From an uncultured Selenomonadaceae bacterium (lineage in GTDB: Bacteria; Bacillota; Negativicutes; Selenomonadales; Selenomonadaceae): a stretch of DNA of 64,000 nucleotides. The stretch covers positions 62,001 through 126,000 of the forward strand of contig CACYXR010000009.1 of assembly GCA_902778455.1 (NCBI GenBank), given 5' to 3'. The translations under genes and the position numbers were made by a program. Below the pieces are notes generated by a model. The model did no database searches. It was not told where the DNA came from and was given only the letters and a program-made list of their open reading frames with translations. The stretch's first letter is position 1, and the number at the start of each line of letters is the position of its first letter. Below are positions 1 to 8,209 of the stretch, piece by piece.

Positions 1-656
1 TCGACCAGATCGTCAAAATCCACCCCGTGAAGCTCCGCAAGCGACCGATTATATTCCAGGAGGAACTCCGCACCCCGCTGCGCGAAGAAATCGGCCAGGC
101 TCGCGTCGAATTGGTATTGGCGAACGCAAAGGGAATTCATCTTATCTCGTTGTTCCTCAAAAAGCCGGGCGACAGTCTGCCGATAATCCTCCGTCTCGTT
201 TCCCGAGTATAGGTCGTAAATCGCCCGGCTTCTCTTGACAAAACCGACAAGATTCTGAAGCAACGAAAGCGAAAAGCCGCCCACATTCAGATCCTTAAGC
301 AATTCCCGGCAATCCTCCTCGTCGAAAACCGTAAAATCCGAAAACAGCGCGGCCTGCCGCTTCGCCTCCTGTCGTACGATCTCGCAGCAAAGACCGTGAA
401 TCGTCTTCACCATGACGCACCGCCCTTCGGCGGGAAGCGCCGCCTCGACGCGTTCCGTCATCTCCCTGCAGGCTTTGTTGGTAAAGGTAAGGCAAAGGAT
501 TTCCTCCGGCGCGGCCAGTTTCCGTTCCAGGATATGCGCGATACGCATAGAAAGCGTATCGGTCTTCCCGGTACCCGCCGGAGCAAGAAGCAGAAGGTTT
601 CGGTCGAGGGTATTCGCGACCTTTTGCTGGTCTGGATTCAATGCGGACAGATCCAT
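1..656 (-). CDS. UvrD/Rep-type SF1 DNA helicase, N-terminal part
   Basis: The first 218 residues of a superfamily 1 DNA helicase are visible; the frame stays open to the window edge, so the gene is partial. Residues 6-14 (LNPDQQKVA) look like a Q-motif region. Walker A (APAGTGKT) is at 25-32, motif Ia (LTFTNKA) at 56-62 and a TIHG motif at 85-88. The family uses ATP to unwind DNA during repair or recombination. The ATG at 656 follows AAAGAGG at a usable distance and gives a typical N-terminus. The gene diverges from the symporter at 790. The later helicase motifs lie outside the window, so UvrD, PcrA, Rep and AddA-like members cannot be told apart. Confidence 0.8.
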   Translation of the reverse strand, partial: MDLSALNPDQQKVANTLDRNLLLLAPAGTGKTDTLSMRIAHILERKLAAPEEILCLTFTNKACREMTERVEAALPAEGRCVMVKTIHGLCCEIVRQEAKRQAALFSDFTVFDEEDCRELLKDLNVGGFSLSLLQNLVGFVKRSRAIYDLYSGNETEDYRQTVARLFEEQRDKMNSLCVRQYQFDASLADFFAQRGAEFLLEYNRSLAELHGVDFDDLV

Positions 657-701
657 TATATGAGCCTCTTTTCCATATTTGCCTTCCCCTATTTCCTTTC
701 C

Positions 702-730
702 TTGACGACTCAGCCCGAAATCGCTACAAT
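702..730 (+). promoter_or_regulatory. Sigma-A-type promoter of the symporter gene
   Basis: TTGACG (702-707), a 17-base spacer and TACAAT (725-730) form a near-consensus promoter directed at the symporter gene starting at 790. It lies in the divergent gap with the helicase gene. Confidence 0.65.
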
Positions 731-789
731 GTTGCCATGCGGTGCGACGTTTTGCTCCGCGAGATGCAATAAGAAAGGAAGGATTTTCC

Positions 790-2085
790 GTGACTGATCG
801 GAACCCAAATACAAATGTAGACGAAACGGCGCGCGCCGTCCTGGAGGCAAATCGCCCGCAGGGGCAAGGCAAGCAGCTGATGCTTTGGATTGCGGCGCTG
901 GCCATCGGCGGCGTTCTCGGCTGCCTCGGCATCCCGCAGCTCAATGAGCTGTTTTCGTTCATCGCCGCCGTTTTCACACGTTTCTTCCAGTTCATCGCCG
1001 TGCCGACCATCGCTCTCGCGGTGATTACCACGCTGTCGGAGCTCGGCGCGGACAAGAACACGAAAAGCATTTTCGCCCACGCCGTCACCTATACGCTCTT
1101 AACAACCTTCGCGGCAGCTTTCGTCGGGCTCGCGCTGTACCTCTGGATCGCGCCCGGGAACCTGCCCGCCGAGGTCATCGGCCGCGGCGCGGCGGACGTA
1201 CCGCTGGAAAAGCTTGGCTCCCTTTCCTATTATAATCATTTTCTGACAGTCGTGCCAAACAATATGCTCCAACCCTTCCTTTCCGGCAACGTGCTTTCGA
1301 TCATCTTCATCGCGGCGGCGGCGGGCATCGGCCTCGCCTTCATGCCGAAAACGGAGAACCGCGCCGTGCTGCTGAAAGGGCTTCTCGGAGCGCAGGAACT
1401 CCTTTTCACGATGATCCGCGGCCTGCTCAAAATCCTGCCGCTGGGTATCATGGCCTTCGCCGCGGAGCTTTCGGCGCAGATCGCGGCAGGCGTCATCGTC
1501 GGCGCTCTCGGCAAATATGTCGCCGTCGTCCTCGGCGGCAACGCCATCCAGTTTTTCATCGTGCTGCCGCTGTTCTTACTGGCACGCGGGCTGAACCCGA
1601 TCCATGTGTTCCGCCAGATGTCTCCCGCCCTTGCCGTGGCTCTGTTCACGAAGAGCTCGGCGGGCACACTGCCGGTCACGCTGGCCTCGGCGGAGCAGAA
1701 CCTCAAGGTCAATCCCGCCGTCTCCCGCTTCGTTCTGCCGATCTGCACTACTATCAACATGAACGGCTGCGCGGCGTTCATTCTCGTGACCTCCCTTTTC
1801 GTGATGCAGAACGCAGGATTTGAGCTGACAATGGGAACTATGCTCTCATGGGTCGTCATTGCCGTCCTGGCCGCCGTCGGCAACGCCGGCGTCCCAATGG
1901 GCTGCTATTTCCTTACCCTGTCGCTGATGTCCTCGGTGGGCGCGCCGCTGGGACTCATGGGCGTGATCCTGCCGATCTACACCATCATCGACATGATCGA
2001 GACGGCGGAAAACGTCTGGTCTGACTCCACGGTCTGCGCGATGACGAACCATGATCTGGAAGGAAAACTGGGGGAAGCGGTGTAA
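790..2085 (+). CDS. Dicarboxylate/amino acid:cation symporter (DAACS family)
   Basis: A 431-residue polytopic inner-membrane protein of the sodium:dicarboxylate (GltP/SstT-like) family, which imports dicarboxylates, glutamate or serine with a cation. The family signature is clear: SSAGTLPVTLASAE, the re-entrant-loop region, followed by PICTTINMNGCA, the transmembrane 7 substrate and sodium site. Eight or more hydrophobic segments span the length. I chose the GTG at 790 because AAGGAAGG lies 7 bases before it and the family N-terminus follows directly. An upstream in-frame start at 742 lies within the leader and lacks a ribosome site. It is a single-gene unit ended by the hairpin at 2113-2151. 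Substrate cannot be assigned from sequence. Confidence 0.9.
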   Translation: MTDRNPNTNVDETARAVLEANRPQGQGKQLMLWIAALAIGGVLGCLGIPQLNELFSFIAAVFTRFFQFIAVPTIALAVITTLSELGADKNTKSIFAHAVTYTLLTTFAAAFVGLALYLWIAPGNLPAEVIGRGAADVPLEKLGSLSYYNHFLTVVPNNMLQPFLSGNVLSIIFIAAAAGIGLAFMPKTENRAVLLKGLLGAQELLFTMIRGLLKILPLGIMAFAAELSAQIAAGVIVGALGKYVAVVLGGNAIQFFIVLPLFLLARGLNPIHVFRQMSPALAVALFTKSSAGTLPVTLASAEQNLKVNPAVSRFVLPICTTINMNGCAAFILVTSLFVMQNAGFELTMGTMLSWVVIAVLAAVGNAGVPMGCYFLTLSLMSSVGAPLGLMGVILPIYTIIDMIETAENVWSDSTVCAMTNHDLEGKLGEAV

Positions 2086-2112
2086 AATAATCACCAGTAG
2101 CCCCTGAATAAT

Positions 2113-2151
2113 AAGAACCCGTCCAATCTGAAAATGATTGGACGGGTTCTT
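2113..2151. terminator. Bidirectional intrinsic terminator
   Basis: A perfect 16-bp stem (AAGAACCCGTCCAATC and its complement) with a 7-base loop, followed by a T-rich stretch on the plus strand. It lies between the convergent symporter and hydrogenase-chemoreceptor genes and can serve both. Confidence 0.85.
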
Positions 2152-2165
2152 GTTTCCTATAAGTG

Positions 2166-4001
2166 TTATTCTTCCGCCATCATCGACGACGCCGTGCGGG
2201 AGACTTCCTCGCATTGCGCGGAGACCTCCTCCGTGGCTGCCGAGATTCTGAGGATATAATCCTTGATAGCGCGGACCTGGTCTCCCATTTCCGTCGAGGC
2301 CGCTGTCATGCCGCGGACTTCCTTTGCCGCCGACTCCTGGTTCTTTTGGGTTTCACGCACCGTCTCGTCGGTGGCCTGGGCCAGCTTTCGCACCTCGTCG
2401 GCGACCACGGCGAAGCCGCGGCCCGCGTCTCCGGCGTGGGCGGCCTCGATGGCCGCGTTCAGCGCGAGAAGGTTCGTCTGTCCCGCGATCTTCATGATGT
2501 CGTTGGACGCGGCGGCAAAATCGTCCATTTTCTTGGAAACCGTATCCGTGCTGTTCTTCAACCGGTCGGAGGATTCCGTGAGGGTCTCGATCTGCCGGGT
2601 GATATCGTTGACGTGCTTCGCGTTTTCGGAACTGGCGTCCGCCACCTGCTTGATTGCCTCGATGATTTCCTTGACCTTGCCCGAGATTTGGTTCTTCCGG
2701 CGATCGGCTTCCGCTACGAGGACGCGATGACGCTCGTAGTCCACGCAGCTGTCCGGCACGTTCTTTCCGCGCTTCACTGCCTGGGCAAACCGCTTGCAGC
2801 TTCCGTACCCGCAGGCGAAGCAGTTGATCTCCCGGGAGGCCTGCGTGGTTTTCCCGAGGCTGTTGAACACGTCCTCCAAATATTCGTCGTCAAAGAATCC
2901 GTGCACGTCCTTGGCCGTATAATTCCTCCGGAAATCATCAACATTCAGGTGCTGGTCGAAATAGACGAAGGGCGCGTATTCCGTCCCCTGCTCGGTATGG
3001 CGGACCTGCGCATCGGCCTTGGCCTTCTTTTTCCGGTTCGTCTTCGCGTCGATATCGTCCAGTACGGCTCTTTTCGTTGTGCCCGGGCCCCGATTGCAGC
3101 CCTCGCCGCAGTTCAGGATGTCCACCACCGTCGGTACCGCTTTTCCCATTTGCCGCCGCTGCAAATATTCGCGCAAATACGGGTAGGCGTGCTTCGGCGA
3201 CTCGATCTGCCGAACCCAGATCTCAGGATTCGTCACAAAGATATTTTCCTTGAGCCCGCCCGGCCGGCTGTAAGTGTGGCCGAGGCCCGCCTCCATGCCT
3301 TCGAAGTCCTCGGCGGGGAAACTGCGGAGATTGATATGCTCGCGCTCAATCTTTTCCTGCAATTTCTTGAAGGTCACATTGTAATGCACGAGCCCGCTGT
3401 TGTTCGAATCTCCGATCTCGTCGGCCTTCGCCACGCAGGGAGAAAGGAACGCCAGCTTTTCCGTCACATTCATATACTTCCGCAAATAAACCGCCAGGCA
3501 CATCATCGGACTATGGATTGGCGACAGATAGGGCAGGATATCCGGGATATACCGCTCGCAATAATTGATGATCGCCGGGCAGGGCTGCGCCACGACAGAC
3601 TCCAGCCGATATTTCTCAATCGCCCTGAGATACGCCCAGGTGGTGATATCCGCGCCCATGGACACGTCGTAGATATGTTTGACGCCTTTGGATTTCAGCC
3701 AGCCGAAAAGATGCTCCGCATCCTCGAAATTGACCTGCGCCGCCGGAGCCGCGATCACGGAAATAGCTTGCCCGGCCGCCAAATCGTGGAAAAATTCTTC
3801 CGTATCGTCCGTGTAATCGCGGGCGTCGTGGTCACAGATGCCGAGGCACGCGCCGCAATGGATGCAATACTGGTCGTCCACCCGCACCTTCCGTTTCCCG
3901 TCCGAAGAGAGATACGCCTCATTGGCGCAGTCCACGGGGCACGCTTCGATACATTTGTTGCAGCCGGTGCATTTGTCTTCATAAGTAAAAACCCTGCCCA
4001 T
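2166..4001 (-). CDS. [FeFe]-hydrogenase-like / methyl-accepting chemotaxis fusion protein
   Basis: A 611-residue soluble protein with no signal peptide or membrane segment. Two ferredoxin-type 4Fe-4S sites come first (Cys 11, 14, 17, 21 and 46, 49, 52, 56). An [FeFe]-hydrogenase large-subunit domain follows; its four H-cluster cysteines are at 141 (QPCPAI), 189 (SPCVAK), 298 and 302 (NCGEGCNRG). A further Fe-S motif is at Cys 394, 397, 402 and 419. Residues from about 440 form a chemoreceptor signalling hairpin with the conserved tip ([15 protein letters not shown]). The L1 motif reads QPC instead of the catalytic SCC, so the proton-relay cysteine is missing, as expected of a sensor. Inferred role: cytoplasmic hydrogen or redox sensor feeding CheA. 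It lies 95 bases downstream of a rubrerythrin on the same strand. Confidence 0.85.
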   Translation of the reverse strand: MGRVFTYEDKCTGCNKCIEACPVDCANEAYLSSDGKRKVRVDDQYCIHCGACLGICDHDARDYTDDTEEFFHDLAAGQAISVIAAPAAQVNFEDAEHLFGWLKSKGVKHIYDVSMGADITTWAYLRAIEKYRLESVVAQPCPAIINYCERYIPDILPYLSPIHSPMMCLAVYLRKYMNVTEKLAFLSPCVAKADEIGDSNNSGLVHYNVTFKKLQEKIEREHINLRSFPAEDFEGMEAGLGHTYSRPGGLKENIFVTNPEIWVRQIESPKHAYPYLREYLQRRQMGKAVPTVVDILNCGEGCNRGPGTTKRAVLDDIDAKTNRKKKAKADAQVRHTEQGTEYAPFVYFDQHLNVDDFRRNYTAKDVHGFFDDEYLEDVFNSLGKTTQASREINCFACGYGSCKRFAQAVKRGKNVPDSCVDYERHRVLVAEADRRKNQISGKVKEIIEAIKQVADASSENAKHVNDITRQIETLTESSDRLKNSTDTVSKKMDDFAAASNDIMKIAGQTNLLALNAAIEAAHAGDAGRGFAVVADEVRKLAQATDETVRETQKNQESAAKEVRGMTAASTEMGDQVRAIKDYILRISAATEEVSAQCEEVSRTASSMMAEE

Positions 4002-4096
4002 ACAATGATCCCCTTTTCATCGCCCATGCAACCGCCGCCACGCTGTTTCTACAGGCCTGCCGACGGTTGCGAATCAGATATTGTCGTGATAATTTA

Positions 4097-4669
4097 TTAC
4101 TCCATTTCCTGACGGATCGCGAAGAACGACTGCGGATGGCCGCAGACCGGGCATTCCTGCGGAGCCTCTACGGACTCGGCGATGAAGCCGCAGTTCGCGC
4201 ACATCCAGAGCTTTTTCTCGCCGCGCTTGAACAGCTTCTCGTTCTCCACGTTGGCCAGCATCAGGCGGTACTGCTTCTCATGGCGCTTCTCGATTTCGGC
4301 GACCCGCTCAAACAGGAACGCGATCTGCTCGAAGCCTTCTTCCTTCGCCTTTTTCGCGAATTCGGGGTACATGCTGGTCCATTCCTCGTTCTCGCCGTCC
4401 GCTGCCATCTTCAGATGCTCGGAGGTCGGTTTTGTCAAGCCGCCGAGAAGCCAGAACCAAATCTTCGCGTGGGCGCGCTCCTGCGCCGCCGTCTCGTCCA
4501 GCACGTCGGCAATCTGCCGCGACATCTTCGGATCCTTTTCCGCCTGACGGGCAAAGAATGTGTACTTGACGTGCGCCTGGGATTCCCCGGCGAAGGCCGC
4601 CGCGAGATTCTTCTCCGTCTCCGTGCCTTTCAGCCGCTTCATTTCCTCCATTGCTTTCTTTTCGTCCAT
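4097..4669 (-). CDS. rbr: Rubrerythrin
   Basis: A 190-residue rubrerythrin, a non-heme di-iron peroxidase that reduces hydrogen peroxide in the anaerobe cytoplasm. The N-terminal four-helix domain carries the iron ligands ([11 protein letters not shown], then ERAHAK and paired E-x-x-H in EIEKRHE). The C-terminal rubredoxin domain has the two Cys pairs CANCG and CPVCGH. GAGGAGG lies 8 bases before the ATG. It is about 60 percent similar by eye to the second rubrerythrin at 8746-9279. A PerR-box-like palindrome lies just upstream (4687-4701). The hydrogenase-chemoreceptor gene follows and may be co-transcribed. Confidence 0.93.
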   Translation of the reverse strand: MDEKKAMEEMKRLKGTETEKNLAAAFAGESQAHVKYTFFARQAEKDPKMSRQIADVLDETAAQERAHAKIWFWLLGGLTKPTSEHLKMAADGENEEWTSMYPEFAKKAKEEGFEQIAFLFERVAEIEKRHEKQYRLMLANVENEKLFKRGEKKLWMCANCGFIAESVEAPQECPVCGHPQSFFAIRQEME

Positions 4670-4686
4670 CTCATTTTCCTCCTCAC

Positions 4687-4701
4687 ATATAATGGTTATA
4701 T
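4687..4701. promoter_or_regulatory. PerR-box-like operator upstream of rubrerythrin
   Basis: ATATAATGGTTATAT fits the PerR consensus TTATAATnATTATAA at 11 of the 14 defined positions and is palindromic. It sits 18 bases upstream of the rubrerythrin start. Peroxide-regulated rubrerythrins are standard PerR targets; binding here is inferred. Confidence 0.45.
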
Positions 4702-4775
4702 TTCTTGCCCTCCCTTTGAGGGGAAGGGGGACCGCTTTAGCGGTGGATGAGGTGTTCCGGGGTGATGATTCCCCT

Positions 4776-5600
4776 TTATGGTTTCAGCGGTTCCAGCGAA
4801 AAGCCCTGCCACGAATCGAGCATCAGAGTTCTCATGCCGTTCGGCTGCATTTTTGCCTCGCGCAGCGCCTGTACCGGCCGCCAGCCGATGCTTACGCGGA
4901 AACGCTCCTCGCAGCCCGCCGCGTAATCCGAAGCGACGGAAGAAAAAGCGCTCCGGCTCAATTCTTTGCCGTAGCGGTCCACGGCATGGTCGAAAACGGC
5001 CTCCGGCGTTCCCTGTTCTTGATAAATCCCGTAATTCCCGAATTCGGAAGCCAGCGTCTGGATTTGCAAGCCGCCGTTTTGCAGGGAAACGCCCTGGATG
5101 GAAACGCGGTAGCCGGCGTCGCCGACGCGGGTCAGCGTAGAAACGCTGTAATAGGTGATATTACGCTTCGTATCGCGGTAAGCAAAATCCGGATATTTGA
5201 GATTCGGGTCGATCTCGTCGTCGGTAAACACGATGGCAACGGGATCGAGCCGTTTCCCGTTTTCGCTGACTTCATAAGCATAGAGCTTTCGATACACCGG
5301 AATCGCAGCGATATGCTGCCATGCCGATTGGACGTTTGCGTTGTCCTGCCCTTCGAATGTCTCCGGCACGCCGTTTTTCATTTCCTGCAAAAACAGCAGC
5401 TCCAGACGTCCGTTCCCGTCGAGATCCGTGACCGCGAAATCGCTGTTCTCGCGCATGCGCATTTCCAAATCGTCGCCGTTCGTGACCGGCAGATTCAGGA
5501 CGCAGTCGATTTGCTCCTCCGGCAAAGCCGCAGCCTCCGCCCCGCCGAGGCACGCGGCCGCAAGCGCCAGGGCCGCCGCCAAAATTTTCCCGCATCTCAT
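4776..5600 (-). CDS. Secreted protein of unknown function
   Basis: A 274-residue exported protein. Residues 1-24 are a signal peptide: basic start MRCGK, then a hydrophobic stretch rich in Ala and Leu. The mature part has no family I recognise. It contains [14 protein letters not shown], a phrase typical of FG-GAP or EF-hand-like repeats in surface and secreted proteins, and a second acidic stretch ([13 protein letters not shown]). I placed the start at 5600, where AGGGGG lies 8 bases upstream and a signal peptide begins; the longer frame to 5720 adds an unlikely leader. It stands alone between the ferredoxin/NapH-like pair and the rubrerythrin. Downstream are small GC-rich inverted repeats but no obvious T-run. 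Confidence 0.6.
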   Translation of the reverse strand: MRCGKILAAALALAAACLGGAEAAALPEEQIDCVLNLPVTNGDDLEMRMRENSDFAVTDLDGNGRLELLFLQEMKNGVPETFEGQDNANVQSAWQHIAAIPVYRKLYAYEVSENGKRLDPVAIVFTDDEIDPNLKYPDFAYRDTKRNITYYSVSTLTRVGDAGYRVSIQGVSLQNGGLQIQTLASEFGNYGIYQEQGTPEAVFDHAVDRYGKELSRSAFSSVASDYAAGCEERFRVSIGWRPVQALREAKMQPNGMRTLMLDSWQGFSLEPLKP

Positions 5601-5781
5601 CACAGCATCCCCCTGTTGCAAAATCCCATAAACATGAGTCTTTATAATGCCGTAAATCCAATTTTTCTCCGAAGGAGAAATCACTCTAACGTAACATTTA
5701 TATATTTCGCCACACGGCAAAAAATTCCTTCCATAAAATAGCTTTTGTCGAAGAGGAATTCACCGGGGCAAAAACTTGCCA

Positions 5782-6372
5782 TTATTTCAGTGCTTCCGGT
5801 TTCGTCCCCGCTTTCAGCCTGCAGATCATTTGCGTCATCGTCCCCATCGGGCAGTAGACGCACCAGGAACGGGGCTTGTAGGCCAACATGGTCAGTATGC
5901 CGAGAATCGCCGAGGTCAGCATCATGCTGTAAAAGCCGAAGGCGAACTGCGCGGCCCACGGCTCGACGCCGCCCGCATAGGCAAAACTCCACGGCACGGG
6001 AATCGACCAGAAAAACGTCACGACCTCGTGAAGTTCCGACGCGCCGGTGTAGACTTGGTATGTCATATAAAGCATATTCATGAACATCGCCATGAAAAAC
6101 GCCAGGAACCCGTATCGAAACGCCCTGCTTTTCATCCAGTCCGGCACGTCCTTCCGGCGCGAAAAGCCCTTCTGGTTCCCCAATGCGCGCAAAAGCTGCC
6201 CCCGGTCGCAGTAGCGATTGCAAAAGCCTTTGCTGCCGAGGCCGACGGCGAAAACCAACGGCAGGAAAAAGCTGATCAAACCGAGCCACGCAAACAGGAT
6301 GTGAAAAAACCCCATCCCGAAGTAAAACACCGACCAAATCCAGAGATAATTGTACCAATGCGATTTTTTCAT
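5782..6372 (-). CDS. NapH/NosR-like membrane 4Fe-4S electron-transfer protein
   Basis: A 196-residue inner-membrane protein with about four hydrophobic segments. Two cysteine motifs flank the helices, FCNRYCDRG near residue 48 and WCVYCPMG near 170, matching positions of the polyferredoxin membrane family (NapH, NosR, YccM), although the usual ferredoxin-like CxxCxxCxxxCP block is absent here. That block seems to be supplied by the separate ferredoxin encoded immediately upstream; the two genes overlap by ATGA, so they are translationally coupled. The inferred job is moving electrons across or along the membrane from the quinone pool or a flavoprotein. Partner and direction are unknown. Confidence 0.7.
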   Translation of the reverse strand: MKKSHWYNYLWIWSVFYFGMGFFHILFAWLGLISFFLPLVFAVGLGSKGFCNRYCDRGQLLRALGNQKGFSRRKDVPDWMKSRAFRYGFLAFFMAMFMNMLYMTYQVYTGASELHEVVTFFWSIPVPWSFAYAGGVEPWAAQFAFGFYSMMLTSAILGILTMLAYKPRSWCVYCPMGTMTQMICRLKAGTKPEALK

Positions 6373-6572
6373 GGCCGCGCCTCGATTCTGATGACGGAAG
6401 CGGGGCATTCCCTCGCGCAGAGGCCGCAGCCGATGCAGAGCGCGTCGTCCACCACGGAATACGAACCCTTCCAGACTGTAATCGCGCCCCGCGGACAGAC
6501 CTCCATGCATGCGCCGCAGGCGACGCAAAGGGAGGTATTGACTACCGCATGGCGTTTCGATTGTGTTGCCAT
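6369..6572 (-). CDS. Small 2x[4Fe-4S] ferredoxin
   Basis: A 67-residue cytoplasmic ferredoxin with two complete cluster motifs, CVACGACMEVCP and CIGCGLCARECP. I placed the start at 6572, where GAGGTGAT precedes the ATG; the frame extends further upstream but without a ribosome site. Its stop overlaps the start of the NapH-like gene (ATGA), so the pair forms a two-gene electron-transfer unit. A TTATAA-type stretch about 25 bases upstream may hold the -10 element; I could not fix a -35. Confidence 0.85.
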   Translation of the reverse strand: MATQSKRHAVVNTSLCVACGACMEVCPRGAITVWKGSYSVVDDALCIGCGLCARECPASVIRIEARP

Positions 6573-6744
6573 CGTATCACCTCGTCTGCATTTTATAATA
6601 TTTGCACGAAGATAAGCTGAAAGTTGTTTCTCTTGCGATTTTATCCCCAAACGCCTATAACTCGGCAAAAAATGTCCCCAAGGGGATTGGGCAAATAACC
6701 AGCGTTGCATATATATCTCCCGCCTCGTTGCGACGCGAAGCTAG

Positions 6745-6810
6745 TCCTCTAGGGAAACGCTGACAGCGGAAGTTTTGCCTGTGGCAAAACCGGAACGAAT
6801 GCGTTATAAT
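6745..6810 (+). repeat. Hairpin/promoter-like repeat, dispersed copy of the array at 25611-25893
   Basis: The stretch contains GGGAAACGCTGACAG, then a hairpin (GTTTTGCC/GGCAAAAC), then GAATGCGTTATAAT. The same order (GAAACGCTGACAG, a TTTTGTC/GACAAAA hairpin, GGCGTTATA) is found on the opposite strand in each unit at 25611-25893. The copy ends in TATAAT (6805-6810), about 30 bases before the AEC transporter start, so it may supply that gene's promoter. Confidence 0.6.
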
Positions 6811-6839
6811 TGGACAGAAATAATTACTCGTATGAAAGA

Positions 6840-7799
6840 ATGACTCCTATGCCTATCGACTTTTCCAACCTCGTCGTCGCGTTCCAGGCAGTCGTCCCGA
6901 TGTTCTGCCTGATGTTCATCGGCGTCATGGTCAAATATTTCGACCTGCTGAACGCGGCGGAGCTGAAGCGCGTGAATCGGATGGTGTTCCGCGTGTTCTT
7001 CTCGATCATGATGTTTTACAACCTCTATACGACGAATATCGCGACCACCTTCCGCCCGCGATTGATCGCTTTCGCGCTGGGAGCGCTGGCTGTGGTCTAT
7101 ATCTGCGCCTTCGCCGCCGTCTGTTTCACGGAAAAAACGCCGAAACGACGCGGCGCGATGATCCAGGCGATTTATCGCAGCAATTTCGTATTGATGGGCA
7201 TTCCTTTGATAGCAAACCTGTTCGGCGACGATAATATCGCGGTCACGACCATGATGGTCGCCGTCGTCGTGCCGATCTACAACGTGCTCGGCGTGTTCAC
7301 ACTGGAATTTTTCCGGGGCGGGCGCGTCAGCTATCCGCATTTGTTCCTCGACGTACTGAAAAATCCGATGATTCTCGGGGCTTTAGTCGGCGCGGCGTTC
7401 CTGCTGCTGGGGATTCCCGTGCCGAAACCGGTACTGCGGCCTCTCGCGCAGATCACGGCGGCGACCACGCCGATCGCCTTGATCATCCTCGGCGCATCGT
7501 TCCGTCTCGGCTCAACGAAAGAGCACAAATCGCAGCTTGTCGCCTGCGTATTCTCGCGTCTCGTACTGATTCCCGGCATCGTCCTGACAGCGGCCATGTG
7601 GCTCGGCTTCCGCGGCATGGAATTCGCGACGCTGATCAGCATTTTCGCGACGCCCTGCGCCGTAGCGGGCTTCGTCATGGCGCAGCAGATGGACAGCGAC
7701 GCCGACCTGGCCGGGAACTGCGTCGTGTTCACCTCGGCGCTGTCCTGCCTGACGATTTTTTGTTGGATTGTCTTATTTAAGGAATTGGGCGTGCTGTGA
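6840..7799 (+). CDS. AEC family (auxin efflux carrier-like) permease
   Basis: A roughly 319-residue inner-membrane protein with about ten hydrophobic segments. It resembles the auxin efflux carrier/malonate-malate exporter family: paired N- and C-terminal bundles, an N-terminal MFCLMFIGVMVK helix, RSNFVLMGIPL in the middle and FATPCAVAGFVMA near the end. Bacterial members export or import organic acids such as malate, lactate or malonate. Three in-frame starts (TTG 6810, ATG 6840, ATG 6849) are close together and none has a good ribosome site; 6840 is a compromise. A repeat-derived TATAAT is just upstream. The substrate cannot be read from sequence. Confidence 0.82.
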   Translation: MTPMPIDFSNLVVAFQAVVPMFCLMFIGVMVKYFDLLNAAELKRVNRMVFRVFFSIMMFYNLYTTNIATTFRPRLIAFALGALAVVYICAFAAVCFTEKTPKRRGAMIQAIYRSNFVLMGIPLIANLFGDDNIAVTTMMVAVVVPIYNVLGVFTLEFFRGGRVSYPHLFLDVLKNPMILGALVGAAFLLLGIPVPKPVLRPLAQITAATTPIALIILGASFRLGSTKEHKSQLVACVFSRLVLIPGIVLTAAMWLGFRGMEFATLISIFATPCAVAGFVMAQQMDSDADLAGNCVVFTSALSCLTIFCWIVLFKELGVL

Positions 7800-7805
7800 C
7801 ACAAA

Positions 7806-8031
7806 GAATAGGGATTGCGTAATCGCAATCCCTATTCAAAGATGGAGTCCAAAATGCCGTACACAATATATGCCTAAACCTGCATGTGCAGGTGGGTGCC
7901 CTAAGTCTTGTTTTTGTTCCTCGCGTCGAGGCGATCCAACAGCCGCAAGCTCAAATCGGGTTCCCATTTGTGAAGAAGTCGGTTAGACACCTATATTTGC
8001 TTACGCACATCCCAGACGGCTCCGTCTTTAT
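7806..8031 (-). ncRNA. ssrS: Probable 6S RNA
   Basis: This 410-base gap contains no credible ORF but a long rod-like RNA on the minus strand. GGTGTCTAA near the 5' side pairs with TTAGGGCACC near the 3' side; GCAAATATA pairs with TATATTGT, and ATGTGCGTA with TACGGCAT. Unpaired or weakly paired central strands and an internal GGGCACCCACCTG block recall 6S RNA. A promoter (TATGAT at 8038-8043) precedes it and a 14-bp hairpin (7806-7837) followed by TTTGTGT on the minus strand ends it. 6S RNA binds sigma-70 RNA polymerase in stationary phase. The family call rests on shape and short motifs only; a different structured RNA is possible. Confidence 0.6.
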
Positions 8032-8037
8032 GTGCCC

Positions 8038-8066
8038 ATCATATCACAAAGGACGACTGTATACAA
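8038..8066 (-). promoter_or_regulatory. Promoter of the 6S-like RNA
   Basis: On the minus strand TTGTAT (8061-8066), a 17-base spacer and TATGAT (8038-8043) lie just before the predicted 5' end of the structured RNA. Confidence 0.55.
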
Positions 8067-8209
8067 GACTTGACAAGCGCGAAAATAGTGGTTTTACAAG
8101 ATTTTTTCAAAAAAGTTCCATAAAATCCCGAAGGGCAAAAATAAAAGCAGACAAATCGCGCGGAAACGGTTATAATAATATAGATATGACTTGTGCAAAG
8201 GAGACGACT

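Noticed and set aside
742-789. Upstream extension of the dicarboxylate symporter
   Set aside because: The extra 16 codons lie in the leader 12 bases after the -10 and have no ribosome site; GTG 790 has both.
2163-4112. Long plus-strand frame opposite the hydrogenase-chemoreceptor gene
   Set aside because: It is an antisense shadow of a GC-rich gene with no family features. Similar long frames opposite fusA-like (14930-17047), dnaB-lonC (18830-22238), the EAL gene (43771-46344) and cobT (50025-52037) were dropped for the same reason.
4700-4775. GC-rich inverted repeats between the first rubrerythrin and the secreted protein gene
   Set aside because: They resemble common dispersed REP-like repeats (a weakly similar piece lies near 25905), but the match is too short to define an element.
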